IMG/VR virus record: IMGVR_UViG_3300033816_000544
Span: 1-39,427 of that record
Origin: a virus
Length of the DNA: 39,427 nucleotides
Direction: 5' to 3' (one strand)
The position numbers were made by a program, and so were the translations under genes. This document shows positions 28,801 through 37,655 of this stretch, piece after piece; within the stretch, counting starts at the first letter, position 1; each line of letters begins with the position of its first letter. Under the pieces are notes generated by a model, which saw only the letters and a list, made by a program, of their open reading frames with translations, ran no database searches and was not told where the DNA came from.

Positions 28801-31313
28801 ACACGTTGCTCAAATCTGCGCGGCTTCTGCTTCGGGCGAACATTGCCAACGGCCCCGGTCGTGTCGCTGTAAGGGCTGTCCTTGTAGGCTTGGACGATGC
28901 GGTCAAACGCCTGTTTCAAAAACGAAGCAATGCCCTGGCCAAACTCCTTGACCATCTCGCTGGCCCACTTGCCGAAGCTCATGCCGGCGCGGTAGATCGT
29001 CTTGCCGTATTCGACCAAGTCCTCAACGATGGACAGATCAATCGCGCCGGATTGGGCGGTCATCTTTTTGATGCGGGCGCGGGACTTCTTGGCGGGGGCG
29101 TTGGGGTTGCCGGCCTGAAACATCGCCCTGACTTCGCGCCCTTCGTTACCGATTACTTCGCCGATAACTGTAGAGGCATCAACCACTAGGTCGTTGGTCT
29201 TGCCGCGCAACGGCATGATGACAACCATGGCGCCGTTGTCTCCTCGCAACATCACCGGCGTCTGGTCATCCTTGCTTGCGGCGTAAACTTTTTTGGCTCC
29301 AGAAGCAACGATAGCCTCGACCGCATCCTTTACATAAGAGGGATCAAGCGTTGCCATACCCACCTTGACTTTGGCCGGCTGCACTATGGATTTCAGCGTC
29401 TTATTGATTCCCGAAAGAACCGTTCCGGCCCGCCGCGCCTTATCAATATCGACGTTAAACAGGATCGTGTTGTTGTCTACCGTTGGGATGACCTGCTTCC
29501 AGTTGGGGAACTGACCTTGAATCTGGTTGCCGTCTATTGCCGACACGATACGAGATTCACCCTCAACCTTTTGCGGTATGGCGATCAGTCGCCGTCCGTC
29601 CGTTGCAACCACAGACTGAGCCTCGTTATCATAATAGACGCCCGCCAACACAAATCGAGTGGGGTCCGTTGACGTGTGCGACTTGGCGGCAATGTCGCCC
29701 GCCATCGGCTTCACTGGCTTGATGTTCACCTTGCTGATGTCAACGCGGTCGGGAAGCGTTGTTTCCTCAAAAGGGAATGCGCTCTTAAACTTCTCTAGGC
29801 TTGGCAGTGGCTTGCCGGACTCAGCCGCCTCAACAACTGAGGAGACTATCGTTCCATCGGCAACCGCCTTGAACACGGCGAGCCTTTTGTCTTCGGATTT
29901 TTTGGCCGCCCTAAAGGCTTGGGTGAATGATGATGGCGCTGCTTGTCCTGCTGTTGGCTGTGGCTGTGCGGCCGGCTCGGGAGCAACATCTACCGGAGCC
30001 TCAACTGGTGCCACAACTTCTGGCTCTTGCGCCACAACCGGCGCCTGCTGCTGCGGCACACCAGAAAACACATCCGCCTCCGCGTCCATCGTGGGCGCGG
30101 TCGCCGTGTCATCGGCAAGATCAAACTGAAATGCTGGTGCCGCTGGCGGCTCCGTCACAATCGTCTCGCTCGGCTCTTGGACAACCTCAAAGTCTTGGCT
30201 CGGGTCAAAGGCAGGGGCGGCGGCCACAGGTTCAGCGGCGGCCGTGGTCGGCTCGCCAAAGACTTCTTCCACTACTACCGTCTCAGCGGCGGGTGGTGGA
30301 GTGAAGGGAGCGGGTTGGGGCGCGGCAGCAGCGGGTGCGGCGGCGGGTGCTGTGGCGGCGGCGGGCTGGTTGGCTGTGGCTCCAGCTTGGGAAAGCTGTC
30401 CAGCACCGATCTCTACTAAGCCGGTTGGTATCTCGGCGACACCTTCGGCCAGGATGGCGCGGCCGCTGGTGATCTGCCCGCTTTGGGCAAGCTGTCCGCT
30501 GGCCTCGCCGCTGGCGCCCATGGCTGCTTGGGTAAAGGTCTCTGCCATGCCCTGGCCGAGTCGCTGCATGGCCGAGGCCACCTTGCCCCCGCCAAACATG
30601 CGGCCGCCGATCACGGCACTCGCCCCGTCAAAGATGGCGATAGGCACCGCCTTGCGTTGAGCAAAGTCGCGGGCAAGTTGCATGCGCTGCGGATCTTGCA
30701 GGGCTTGTGAGAGGGCTTCGGGATTGTCCAGCGGCACACCGGCCTGCTCCATAGCTTCCAGCACACCACCGGCCATCTCCAACGAATAGCTGGCGGCTCC
30801 GCTGGCTTCGGCAAAGCCTGCTCCCGCACCGATGAATCCACCAGGCACGGCACCGATGCCCGCAACTGGGGCGCCCATGGCGGCACCGGCTCCGAGGCCA
30901 ATGGCCACGCGGTTCGGCGCCTTCTCAATCATCTGACCAGCAAACGCAGAGAACGATTCGCCCATGAGTTCGGCCAGCACCTTGACTGGCGCACTCTTGA
31001 ATGCCGTCCAGCTTTCCTCTGGCGCGCGGCGATCATCCATCACCGTCATGTATTCTTCGGACGGCGGGACAGCTTGCATCTCTTGCTGCAATGCGGCCAC
31101 ACGCTGCGGGTCGGGCGCCGGCTTCTCCATCTCACGAGCCATCTGGCTCATCGTCCACCCACGCTTGAGGGAATTGCCGACACCCTCGATCAAGCCGGTC
31201 TGGCCGTCATCGACAACCTCAAATGCTTGCGAAGGATCAAAGCGTGGAGCGCCGCCGGCTTGCGCCTGCGGATCTTCCACCACCTCAAAGGGCTGGGTGG
31301 GATCAAATGCCAT
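25824..31313 (-). CDS. Giant internal-virion / polyvalent protein with a clamp-like module
   Basis: 1829 residues, the last late gene. Three copies of a F-D-P-S/T-Q-x-F-E-V-V motif occur (residues 3-12, 25-34, about 369-378). Residues about 130-180 are Gly/Ala-rich and hydrophobic; 300-470 are Ala/Pro/Glu-rich and disordered. Residues about 545-705 resemble a DNA polymerase III beta clamp: RFVLAGV (Arg553), ATDGRRLIA (Thr571-), FPNWKQVIP (602-610) and VVIMPLRG ending near 704. The C-terminal half is helical, with TWIKNLGGNQVQWF near 1190, as in the large proteins ejected with phage DNA. It has no tape-measure-like repeats. It likely travels in the capsid and acts during or after DNA entry. 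Confidence 0.85.
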   Translation of the reverse strand: MAFDPTQPFEVVEDPQAQAGGAPRFDPSQAFEVVDDGQTGLIEGVGNSLKRGWTMSQMAREMEKPAPDPQRVAALQQEMQAVPPSEEYMTVMDDRRAPEESWTAFKSAPVKVLAELMGESFSAFAGQMIEKAPNRVAIGLGAGAAMGAPVAGIGAVPGGFIGAGAGFAEASGAASYSLEMAGGVLEAMEQAGVPLDNPEALSQALQDPQRMQLARDFAQRKAVPIAIFDGASAVIGGRMFGGGKVASAMQRLGQGMAETFTQAAMGASGEASGQLAQSGQITSGRAILAEGVAEIPTGLVEIGAGQLSQAGATANQPAAATAPAAAPAAAAPQPAPFTPPPAAETVVVEEVFGEPTTAAAEPVAAAPAFDPSQDFEVVQEPSETIVTEPPAAPAFQFDLADDTATAPTMDAEADVFSGVPQQQAPVVAQEPEVVAPVEAPVDVAPEPAAQPQPTAGQAAPSSFTQAFRAAKKSEDKRLAVFKAVADGTIVSSVVEAAESGKPLPSLEKFKSAFPFEETTLPDRVDISKVNIKPVKPMAGDIAAKSHTSTDPTRFVLAGVYYDNEAQSVVATDGRRLIAIPQKVEGESRIVSAIDGNQIQGQFPNWKQVIPTVDNNTILFNVDIDKARRAGTVLSGINKTLKSIVQPAKVKVGMATLDPSYVKDAVEAIVASGAKKVYAASKDDQTPVMLRGDNGAMVVIMPLRGKTNDLVVDASTVIGEVIGNEGREVRAMFQAGNPNAPAKKSRARIKKMTAQSGAIDLSIVEDLVEYGKTIYRAGMSFGKWASEMVKEFGQGIASFLKQAFDRIVQAYKDSPYSDTTGAVGNVRPKQKPRRFEQRVSQAENVSEQTRGMLGDDMYDTIGLEPMADEARAWIAENGIDAAERRILELGNEKVAVTPLDFTIAQYLQVNLDAMGFHNRAATVARTISRRATSLGQTISVLKLFSRLSPEGIVQYANQVMDEHINTLPPERQAQIRADQQDMVNLEGAIATTRKRTAEDAIIKGEQGGEKIQDKLKRRIPDKGQKQQTNVSIRSVLTSQATKAEATKQITQLLVESGISASEAAALANAITSRFYAVLEGARKAAAQSSRPKGGKGKVAFDKLMARLKNGEVSDQELLAELARMRGLPALTPAVRAKIQGLAKEVRTAPDEDVKVVAATKMFEEVHELVPADFWSKVRTFRIIMMLFSPKTWIKNLGGNQVQWFLHIGRDSFINTVVDPIVSGFSGKRTAARAKTGRVRALLTPLSDLKKGYMWNKQNNPQANFAENSAAALNHLRVLSKLTTQNKFEMADIKDVGRRMFSDPFMGTLESALSIALGGPDRAYWMSAYRASIAQREAAAKANGEWTGRPSPEDVEGAQADAMAAIYQNKNSISDFGVGFRSKLNLFSMKALAKLIPGLKPTDQYGLGSMLLTFAQVPGAIARTAINWSPLGTINALYEGMNGILWKTSKERVGKPFDQSAFNRAFTEALGGSGVYVVGYWLYTMGIITASQEEDDDLEAMRKAMGMGQFSLNMSALKRMLLSGNIWEKQQTQFGDAIYKYDWVQPIAITFAAGAELAKMVEENDRNGIKKGLAGKAGMAALSLAAGAKSLEELPLLSGLSSFMKTWGNDSLLAAVTKTVAGEPSAFVPQLVRQANQLMDNTLRQTRGGDSNVLRAFNQLAANTPGVGDKYPPRFDITGTPMERHHRSGNTVFNVLINPAVATYAKTNPVFDEVQRLMSATGETRQFPREVKRAATINGQRVDLSNEQLSAYQYYVGNYTMSTFNWRINNPGYLRLPDAQKVKELAQDMEDIDAAVKSALFGHDVNRLTRRQRVMRANLVNSPLGQSMPPR

Positions 31314-31321
31314 AGATTGGA

Positions 31322-31885
31322 TTAGGGCCCGGTGACGGGAACCGGAACGCCGTTGACGATCTTGTAAGTCACGCCATTCTGGCGAACGACGGAGCCCTCA
31401 CGGAGTTGCTGCGGCGTAGGCGAGGGGGTCGGCGTCTGCATCGGTGCAGCCGTAGGCGCATTGGTCACGGCCATACCGGCACCGCCGATGCCGGGCATGG
31501 GGGCGCCGCCCATTGTCGGGTCGGCGGCATAGCCAGTAACTTGCTGCCTAGTGCGCGTGTCAATAATCGGAGCAGCATTTGTCGGGTTGCTCATCGTGAA
31601 CATTCCTTGCTGCGTATTGAGCACCTTCGGCTCCATGACCTGAACATCAACGCCCTTCGGCTTGACCATGTAATCAAACACGCGCCCTTCGGCGTTGGTG
31701 GCAGAACCGAAAGAGACGGACTGCGGCTGCTGCGGAGTCATCATGGTCTCTAGTGCTGACTTGTTCAGATCATTCACCGTCTTGACTGCCTGCTCGTATT
31801 CAAGATCGGTAGGGCTAAAGCCGGGCTGCCTTCCCTGCATGCGGAAGATGTCGTCAACGGTAAGCAGATATTTATTTGTTTCCAT
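31322..31885 (-). CDS. Hypothetical virion-region protein
   Basis: 187 residues. The N-terminal helix (TDLEYEQAVKTVNDLNKS) is followed by a Gln/Ser/Thr region and a low-complexity Gly/Pro/Thr part (TAAPMQTPTPSPTPQQLREG), then a small strand pair ending VNGVPVPVTGP. It sits between two internal-virion-like genes, so it is probably a structural or ejected protein. No known domain. Confidence 0.7.
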   Translation of the reverse strand: METNKYLLTVDDIFRMQGRQPGFSPTDLEYEQAVKTVNDLNKSALETMMTPQQPQSVSFGSATNAEGRVFDYMVKPKGVDVQVMEPKVLNTQQGMFTMSNPTNAAPIIDTRTRQQVTGYAADPTMGGAPMPGIGGAGMAVTNAPTAAPMQTPTPSPTPQQLREGSVVRQNGVTYKIVNGVPVPVTGP

Positions 31886-31887
31886 GA

Positions 31888-32322
31888 CTAGGGGCCTTGA
31901 TAGAAATATCCGTATTGGTTGCGCGCTCCAGACGGCATGCCGCCACCGCCGCCACCGCCGCTTTGCCGATATTTATCCCAAGCCTGCGCCTGGAATCCGG
32001 CCGACTGCCCCGCCGCATACGGCGCAAACATCCCTTGGCGAAGCAAATCAAAGACAAACGGTTTCTCGCGCTTGTCGAGGTTCATAAACTTGTCGCGGAC
32101 ATCTGGGCTGACGGCGCCGATGTCGGACATCATGCCGACGCCCTTATCCATGGCGCCGACCATATCCTCGCCCTTCTTCCAGTCTCCGTAGGCCCCTGCA
32201 AGCTGTGTGACAGCCCCCCATAGTGCCTGCGTCTCTTGTTGTTTGCGTTGTTCGTTTGCCATGTCGGTCTTCATTTGAAGATCGGCATAGTCCATAATGC
32301 TAAATGGTGCTTGAAATGACAT
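31888..32322 (-). CDS. Hypothetical internal-virion-region protein
   Basis: 144 residues. Helical at the start (LQMKTDMANEQRKQQETQALW), then GDWKKGEDMVGAM, and a C-terminal Gly-rich tail (eight Gly near 125). A ribosome binding site (AGGAG) precedes the ATG at 32322. It is three bases before the gene at 31885 and follows the 590-residue protein. Likely a small ejection or head-internal protein by context. Confidence 0.7.
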   Translation of the reverse strand: MSFQAPFSIMDYADLQMKTDMANEQRKQQETQALWGAVTQLAGAYGDWKKGEDMVGAMDKGVGMMSDIGAVSPDVRDKFMNLDKREKPFVFDLLRQGMFAPYAAGQSAGFQAQAWDKYRQSGGGGGGGMPSGARNQYGYFYQGP

Positions 32323-32341
32323 AATGTTGTTCTCCTGTTGT

Positions 32342-34114
32342 TTATTGTGATCCTAAAAGGCCAAGCCCAAGGCCGAGCCCCCCGCCAACAACGGCGCCGG
32401 TTGGTCCGCCAACCATAAATCCCGTTGCTGCCCCACCGATGGCTCCGGCGGCGCCGCTCATAAACGGATTCCCACTCTGCATACTCGGCATATTATTCAT
32501 CATCCACTGCTGGCCCGATGCCCAGTTATTGGCGTTTGCGTTGAACATTCCGGTGTTGGCAGCATTAGTCGCCCAAGTGTTCGCCATGCTTGCCGCCGGC
32601 CCCATGGCCTGCGTGCCGGCAGTCTTCCCGCCGTATGGATCAAAGCCCATCGCCATCATCGTTGGGTTGTATTGCGTGTTAAGGTCAATGAGCTGCATGC
32701 CAGCGGCCAGCCCCCGATCTTGATACATCTGCTCGGCGCCCATGCCTTGACCGAGAAGGCTTGCTCCAAGCTGGGTTCCGAGGCGGTTAGCCTCTTCCTG
32801 CCCCATGCTCATTCGCAAATCCCGATCGGCATTGGCCAGACCTACCGTGTTCTGCTGCTGTGTATTCAGCGCGCCAACATTGTAGGCTGTCTGCTGGTTG
32901 GACTGTGCCGCCGTAAGATTGGCCGCTTGATTCTTCGCGTCGGCAGCCATTGCCCAATCGCCCTGCTGCACCGCCGCCTTGTATCTCGCGTCGAGGTTCG
33001 CCAGCTCGGCCTGCATGGCGGCCTGCTGGTTGGCAAGTGATACTCCTAGCTGCGTCTGCTGGTTGGAACGGTCGGCGGTCAGTTGATTTCCGACGTTCTG
33101 AAACTGGCGGGACAGGTCTTGGCCCTGCACGTTGGAAGCAAATCCCAAGTCTTCAAATTCTCGCGCCCGAGCATAGCGGTCGCGGTTAAGTAGTTCGGAG
33201 CCCAAGGCAGCGTTGCCGGTGGCCAGCCCACGGGCGGCAAATCCTTGCCGCGCCGATTGAATGGCGTCGCGGGTGGCCTGCGGCGAGAGCATTCCTGCTC
33301 GCTGGATACCCTCCATCGCGCGGTTCATGAGCTGTCCGCCCAACATTCCCTGGCCGACCGTTCCGGTGCTGATGTTGGCGACATTGCCAGCTTGCGCCGC
33401 GTTGGCGGCGCCGAAGCTGCCCATTTGCGCGGCGCGCACTTGGTCTGCCGAAATGTTCGGGATGGCCGACATCTGCGCCGCCGTCACGTCGCGGCTGGTG
33501 ATCTGGCCGGGGGTGAAGCCCTTGCCGACGTAGTCCATGAAAGCCTGACCGGCCGCTCCGACCTTGCCCTGCTCGCCGAGCATTCCGCGAACTTTGTCCA
33601 CTTGGGCGAAAGTCGGTGCCAGCGTTTGCTCAAGAGCGGAGGCGATGTTGGGTTGCCCTTGAGCGATTTTAGACGGAAGGCCCGTGATCTCCGTGTTAAG
33701 GACTTGCAGGCGCTCCTCGTTGCTGGTCAGCGTGCTGTTGAGCGAAGCAATCTTTTCTTCCAATGCGGACTTTTTGGCGTCGCTTAGTCTGGGATTTTCT
33801 AGCTGCCTCTGGAGTGCGGCAATCTGCTTATCAATACGGGTGTTCCCGCTTAACAGCTTTTTGCCCTCAGTGTTGAGCGCCTTGAACTCGGAGGTGTATT
33901 GCTGCTGAAGCAGCGGGTTGATTGTGAGCGCCCCGCCTGTTGTCAGGTCGATATAACCCTGCGCGCCGCTCATTTGGCCGCCCTTGATGTTGCCCTTGAC
34001 CGCGCCGGTCGCCAAGCTATTGGTGAACGATCCGCCGGCCGCTGCCATTTGTTCGGGCGAAATTGTCTGCACGGTTTCTACCGGGGGTCCGCTTTTGTTG
34101 TTCTTCTTAGCCAT
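32342..34114 (-). CDS. Internal virion protein (Ala/Gln-rich)
   Basis: 590 residues with a good ribosome binding site (AAGGAG). Long Ala/Gln/Asn-rich helical parts dominate. They include a coiled coil at about 95-155 (IDKQIAALQRQLEN, ALEEKIASLNSTL) and many AQ/NAQ segments. The C-terminus is Gly-rich and hydrophobic (GAIGGAATGFMVGGP, GLGLGLLGSQ), like membrane-active phage ejection proteins. Such proteins form or line the DNA-translocation channel in T7-like podoviruses. It follows the fibre gene and precedes the other internal proteins. Confidence 0.75.
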   Translation of the reverse strand: MAKKNNKSGPPVETVQTISPEQMAAAGGSFTNSLATGAVKGNIKGGQMSGAQGYIDLTTGGALTINPLLQQQYTSEFKALNTEGKKLLSGNTRIDKQIAALQRQLENPRLSDAKKSALEEKIASLNSTLTSNEERLQVLNTEITGLPSKIAQGQPNIASALEQTLAPTFAQVDKVRGMLGEQGKVGAAGQAFMDYVGKGFTPGQITSRDVTAAQMSAIPNISADQVRAAQMGSFGAANAAQAGNVANISTGTVGQGMLGGQLMNRAMEGIQRAGMLSPQATRDAIQSARQGFAARGLATGNAALGSELLNRDRYARAREFEDLGFASNVQGQDLSRQFQNVGNQLTADRSNQQTQLGVSLANQQAAMQAELANLDARYKAAVQQGDWAMAADAKNQAANLTAAQSNQQTAYNVGALNTQQQNTVGLANADRDLRMSMGQEEANRLGTQLGASLLGQGMGAEQMYQDRGLAAGMQLIDLNTQYNPTMMAMGFDPYGGKTAGTQAMGPAASMANTWATNAANTGMFNANANNWASGQQWMMNNMPSMQSGNPFMSGAAGAIGGAATGFMVGGPTGAVVGGGLGLGLGLLGSQ

Positions 34115-34178
34115 AATAAGTCTCTCCTTCTGTTTAGATTGCCGGTGAAAATGCCGCGCAGTTGCCTGCGGTATACGC

Positions 34179-35531
34179 TTAGCGAATAACCATCACGCTC
34201 ACATCGGCCATGTCGTCTAGGCTCGACGCCGCCGAGCTTCCGCATAGAATTGTTAGTGTTGTGGTTGTTTTGTCTGAAGCGCCGCTGGTTGGGTCGCCTT
34301 TGACAACAACGTGCCGCGTTGTGTTTGTGCCCGTATTAACTCCTGTTGTCATTGCGGACACAGCATAGTTTGCGTCAGGCAGAGCCGTAGTGAATGTGAT
34401 CGTATAGTCTCCCGTGGCGTTCTTTAGGACGCTGGTCACGTTGCCGCTCGCCTTGAGCAAGACGTTCGCTCCATTGGTGGAGGCGCCGGTGTCCGTTACG
34501 TTCCTTGTTCCGTTGAAATTAACCCATGCCCGCACTCCGTAGATCGGCGCGGTGCCGGTTTGTGCTCCGCTCAGTTTGGGCGCTGTCACGGCGGCGTCCG
34601 CGATGCCCGCCGTAGCCACAGTGCCGAAGCCGACAGAAGACCCGCTGCGGCGGACAACGTGACCATCGGTTCCCGCTGTGATCTCGGCAAAGTCGCCTGC
34701 GGTGGCTGCGCTGCGACCGACCACTGACAGACCGGCGGCTGCCGAGTTTTGCATTTTGGCGAACGTGACGGCGTCATTGGCTATTGTTGCGGCTATGCTC
34801 GGGCCGGTTGTAAGATCACTGGATTCCGAGCCGGTGACATCGCCGGTTAGGGCGAATGTCTTGGCGCTGCTGAGCTTGGTCGATGTCGCCGCGTTTCCGG
34901 TGCAAGAACCCGAAGAGCCGGTCACATTGGCGGTGATGGTTCCTGCCGCAAAGTTTCCGCTGGCGTCTCGCGCCACGATGGCGCTTGCAGTGTTTGCGTT
35001 CGTTGCGGTGGTGGCGCTGTTACTCACCTTTCCGGCGGTCGCAATCGTCGCCAGCTTGGTGTCCGCAATTGCCGCCGAGGCATTAACGTCTGCGTTGGCG
35101 ATCTGTCCGGTCAAGTTCAGCTTGCTTTTGTCAATGGCGGCCGAGGCACTGATGTCGGCGTTCACCACAACTCCGGCCGCGATGGCCGTAACGCCGGAAC
35201 TGGTGACAGTCACGTCACCGGACAGCGCTGTTGCGGTGGGCACATTGCTTGCGTTGCCGAGAAGAACCTGTCCGGCCGTCATGGTGGCGAGCTTTGTGTG
35301 AGCAATCGCCGCTGAGGCGTTGATGTCGGTGTTGGTGATGGTTCCGTCAACCAAGTTGGCGCTGGAAACAGTAATCGCCGTAGGCAGCGCTCCGGTGGCC
35401 AGCTTGCTAAGGGCGATAGCGGCCGATGCGTCAATGTCGGTATCGGTGATTGCGCTAACCGTGCGCGCGTCGTTGAGTTTGGTCGGCGTTACGGAGTCGC
35501 CGCTGGTGAACGTGTATGAGTAAGTTGCCAT
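34179..35531 (-). CDS. Tail fibre protein with tandem repeats
   Basis: 450 residues. The N-terminal half has at least four copies of a D-(I/V)-x-A-S-A-A-I-x-x-(S/T)-K-L motif (DIDASAAIALSKLA, DINASAAIAHTKLA, DISASAAIDKSKLN, DVNASAAIADTKLA) typical of repetitive trimeric fibre shafts. A Thr/Ser/Gly-rich middle follows, then a C-terminal head-like domain (IYGVRAWVNFNGTRN to the end), likely the receptor-binding or chaperone-free tip. It is a second fibre besides the one at 1-903. It overlaps nothing upstream; its ATG follows the tail protein by 3 bases. Confidence 0.85.
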   Translation of the reverse strand: MATYSYTFTSGDSVTPTKLNDARTVSAITDTDIDASAAIALSKLATGALPTAITVSSANLVDGTITNTDINASAAIAHTKLATMTAGQVLLGNASNVPTATALSGDVTVTSSGVTAIAAGVVVNADISASAAIDKSKLNLTGQIANADVNASAAIADTKLATIATAGKVSNSATTATNANTASAIVARDASGNFAAGTITANVTGSSGSCTGNAATSTKLSSAKTFALTGDVTGSESSDLTTGPSIAATIANDAVTFAKMQNSAAAGLSVVGRSAATAGDFAEITAGTDGHVVRRSGSSVGFGTVATAGIADAAVTAPKLSGAQTGTAPIYGVRAWVNFNGTRNVTDTGASTNGANVLLKASGNVTSVLKNATGDYTITFTTALPDANYAVSAMTTGVNTGTNTTRHVVVKGDPTSGASDKTTTTLTILCGSSAASSLDDMADVSVMVIR

Positions 35532-35534
35532 GGG

Positions 35535-37655
35535 TTAAGCTGCGTTTCGTGTTTCGGTCGGAGGCAGCGACTTGGGCGATGCCTCAATAGACGCCGAGCG
35601 GATTTCCGGTCGGCCGTTGGATGTCTCGTAAATGACTTCGGCGGCGTGAGCCTTGTAGCGAACAGGAGACTTCATATTGTAGTCCTCCGATCCGCCGTTG
35701 TTGTTTGTCAGTGTTCCGATGGTGTCGGTCGTGTCTGGGTTGATTGTGCTGATCTTGTTGGTAATACTTGAACCCGCTGGAATAACGACATCGGCTATGG
35801 TTCGGAGAAATCGCTTGCTGTGCATGTCGCCGAAATCGTATCGGCGCGTGGTGATGCTTCCGGTGACGGCGGTTGTTCCGGCGTTCACGGCGTTGTCATC
35901 AATGCCGTTGTCGTTTTCTTCAAGGAGATACAAATTGCCGGAGCGTGGCACGCTGAAGACGCGGCGCTTGTTGCCGTAGGTTCCGACGAGTAGCTGGTTG
36001 ACGTTGGCTCCGGCAGGATACTCGTCGCGGTATTCCCATTGGTCAGTCAATGCGCTCCATGCAATGACGAGCTGGTTTCCGTCTAGCGGCTCCGCGCTGG
36101 TCGGAAGCGCGACCAAGTAACGATTGTTGTGCCATAGGCCGAAGGCGCTTTTTTCAACGCGAGACTGGACAACGGTGTTAAACAGGTCGGCGATTGGTTC
36201 TGACAAAGGCTTTGTGTCTCCGCGCAGCTTCAAGTCGAGACGGCTATCGAGGCGGTAAATGCCTGCATCGGAAAGAAAGAAGACAAATGCACCGGCCGTA
36301 ACAATGGTGTTGCGGGCGCTGCATCCTATCTCATTTGTCAGCAGCGTTAGGCTACTGACTGGAGAATCGACCGAAAAATCGCTGCCGTCTGTCGATGCGA
36401 ATTGATTGAGCGTAGCCAGCCAGATGCTTTTGCGGCAGAACACAAGCGCCTGCCCTTCAACCCACGGATGGATTGCCACAATTCGGTCATCGCCGCCTGC
36501 GCCTGCGCGGAAGCTGTTCCAGAATGGATCGTAAAGGTCGGCGTCAAGAACGTCTGAAATGCCAACGGTGTCTCGCCCCTTGGCTATCCACATGCGGTTG
36601 TTGATGTAGCTGGCCCAGCCGACGCTTGGCATCTTTGTGTAGGTGACTCCTTCGGCGGGCACGCCTGCCGTAGCGCGGACAAAGTTGCCGCTGCCGCCGT
36701 CCCAATAGATGGGCGCCTTGACGCGGCGAACCTTGATGCCAGCGGCGGCGTGCGGCGCGGTGCCGGTTGGGACGGTAATCGTGAAAGAGTCTGTAGCGAT
36801 ACCTGTGATGTCGTATTCGTGGCCGTCAAATGCGGGCGTTGTGCTGCCCTCAATGCGCACTCGGGCGCCCGAGGGATAGCCGTGGGCGGTGACGTTGATT
36901 GTGGCCGTGGTTGTGCTGACCGTAATGCCGGATGCGGTCGTGAGCTTTTGCTCCCAGCCTGTTACCGTGCGGTCGGCTTCGCGGAGAATGTAAAGGCGGT
37001 CAAATGCCTGCACCACCGAGACGGTGTCGGTGCCCTCGCAGGTTTCGCTGGGGCTGACAGGGTAGGTCTTGGTGACAGGGCTTGCGCCGTCTCGCCAGAG
37101 CGTTGCGCTGGCAGCTCCGGCCAGCACGATATATTCGTTTGCGTTGTCGTAGTTTTGGCTGGCAAAGACTCCCGCGGCATAAAGACCACCCTCGTAGCTG
37201 TCGCGCACTTCGGGGCCGTTGTTGGCGATGATTGTGCCGGTGGCTGGTGTCGCGGGGCTTCCGCTGACGGTGTAGGTGAATGTGTCGGCGCCTGTAACGG
37301 TCACTACGAAGTCTCCGTTGTAGTCGCTCTGGTCGGCGCCGCGCATGTTCACTTGGTCGCCGGTTGTGAAACCGTGAGCGGTCGCGGTGACGGTCGCGGT
37401 GGTTGAGGCGCGCGTAATTGATGTAACGCTTTTGTCTTCGCCAAGCGTGAAGTCCAACGTCAGCGGTGCGCCGGTCGTGCCGATAGTGTCGGTGAGGCGC
37501 TTGCTGCCCTTGCGAGTCTGGGCGACTCCGCGGTCCAAGCGCATGTTGACGCAGTCTTGCAGCATACCGGCGGGCAGCGTCAGCGGGTTGAGACGAGAGG
37601 CGAAACCGATGAATCCGCGGTCGCCGTCACGTTGCACTGGACTTTCTAGTGCCAT
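35535..37655 (-). CDS. Tail nozzle/hub-like protein
   Basis: 706 residues from the ATG at 37655, which shares the A with the upstream TAA (TAATG); an earlier in-frame start at 37745 lies within the upstream gene. The N-terminal half has repeated beta segments (GFTTGDQVNMRGA, GYPSGARVRIEGS), the middle has GDDRIVAIHPWVEGQALVFC, like the beta-propeller of podovirus tail-nozzle proteins, and the rest is beta-rich. It would form the distal part of the short tail. It precedes the fibre gene in the operon. Confidence 0.75.
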   Translation of the reverse strand: MALESPVQRDGDRGFIGFASRLNPLTLPAGMLQDCVNMRLDRGVAQTRKGSKRLTDTIGTTGAPLTLDFTLGEDKSVTSITRASTTATVTATAHGFTTGDQVNMRGADQSDYNGDFVVTVTGADTFTYTVSGSPATPATGTIIANNGPEVRDSYEGGLYAAGVFASQNYDNANEYIVLAGAASATLWRDGASPVTKTYPVSPSETCEGTDTVSVVQAFDRLYILREADRTVTGWEQKLTTASGITVSTTTATINVTAHGYPSGARVRIEGSTTPAFDGHEYDITGIATDSFTITVPTGTAPHAAAGIKVRRVKAPIYWDGGSGNFVRATAGVPAEGVTYTKMPSVGWASYINNRMWIAKGRDTVGISDVLDADLYDPFWNSFRAGAGGDDRIVAIHPWVEGQALVFCRKSIWLATLNQFASTDGSDFSVDSPVSSLTLLTNEIGCSARNTIVTAGAFVFFLSDAGIYRLDSRLDLKLRGDTKPLSEPIADLFNTVVQSRVEKSAFGLWHNNRYLVALPTSAEPLDGNQLVIAWSALTDQWEYRDEYPAGANVNQLLVGTYGNKRRVFSVPRSGNLYLLEENDNGIDDNAVNAGTTAVTGSITTRRYDFGDMHSKRFLRTIADVVIPAGSSITNKISTINPDTTDTIGTLTNNNGGSEDYNMKSPVRYKAHAAEVIYETSNGRPEIRSASIEASPKSLPPTETRNAA

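Noticed and set aside
28200-29189. 329-residue frame on the plus strand
   Set aside because: Antisense to the giant virion protein, including its clamp-like part; no motif or ribosome binding site.
25824-31313. Tape-measure protein of a long-tailed phage
   Set aside because: No tube, sheath or chaperone genes nearby; the protein has clamp-like and membrane-like parts rather than a long uniform helix repeat.
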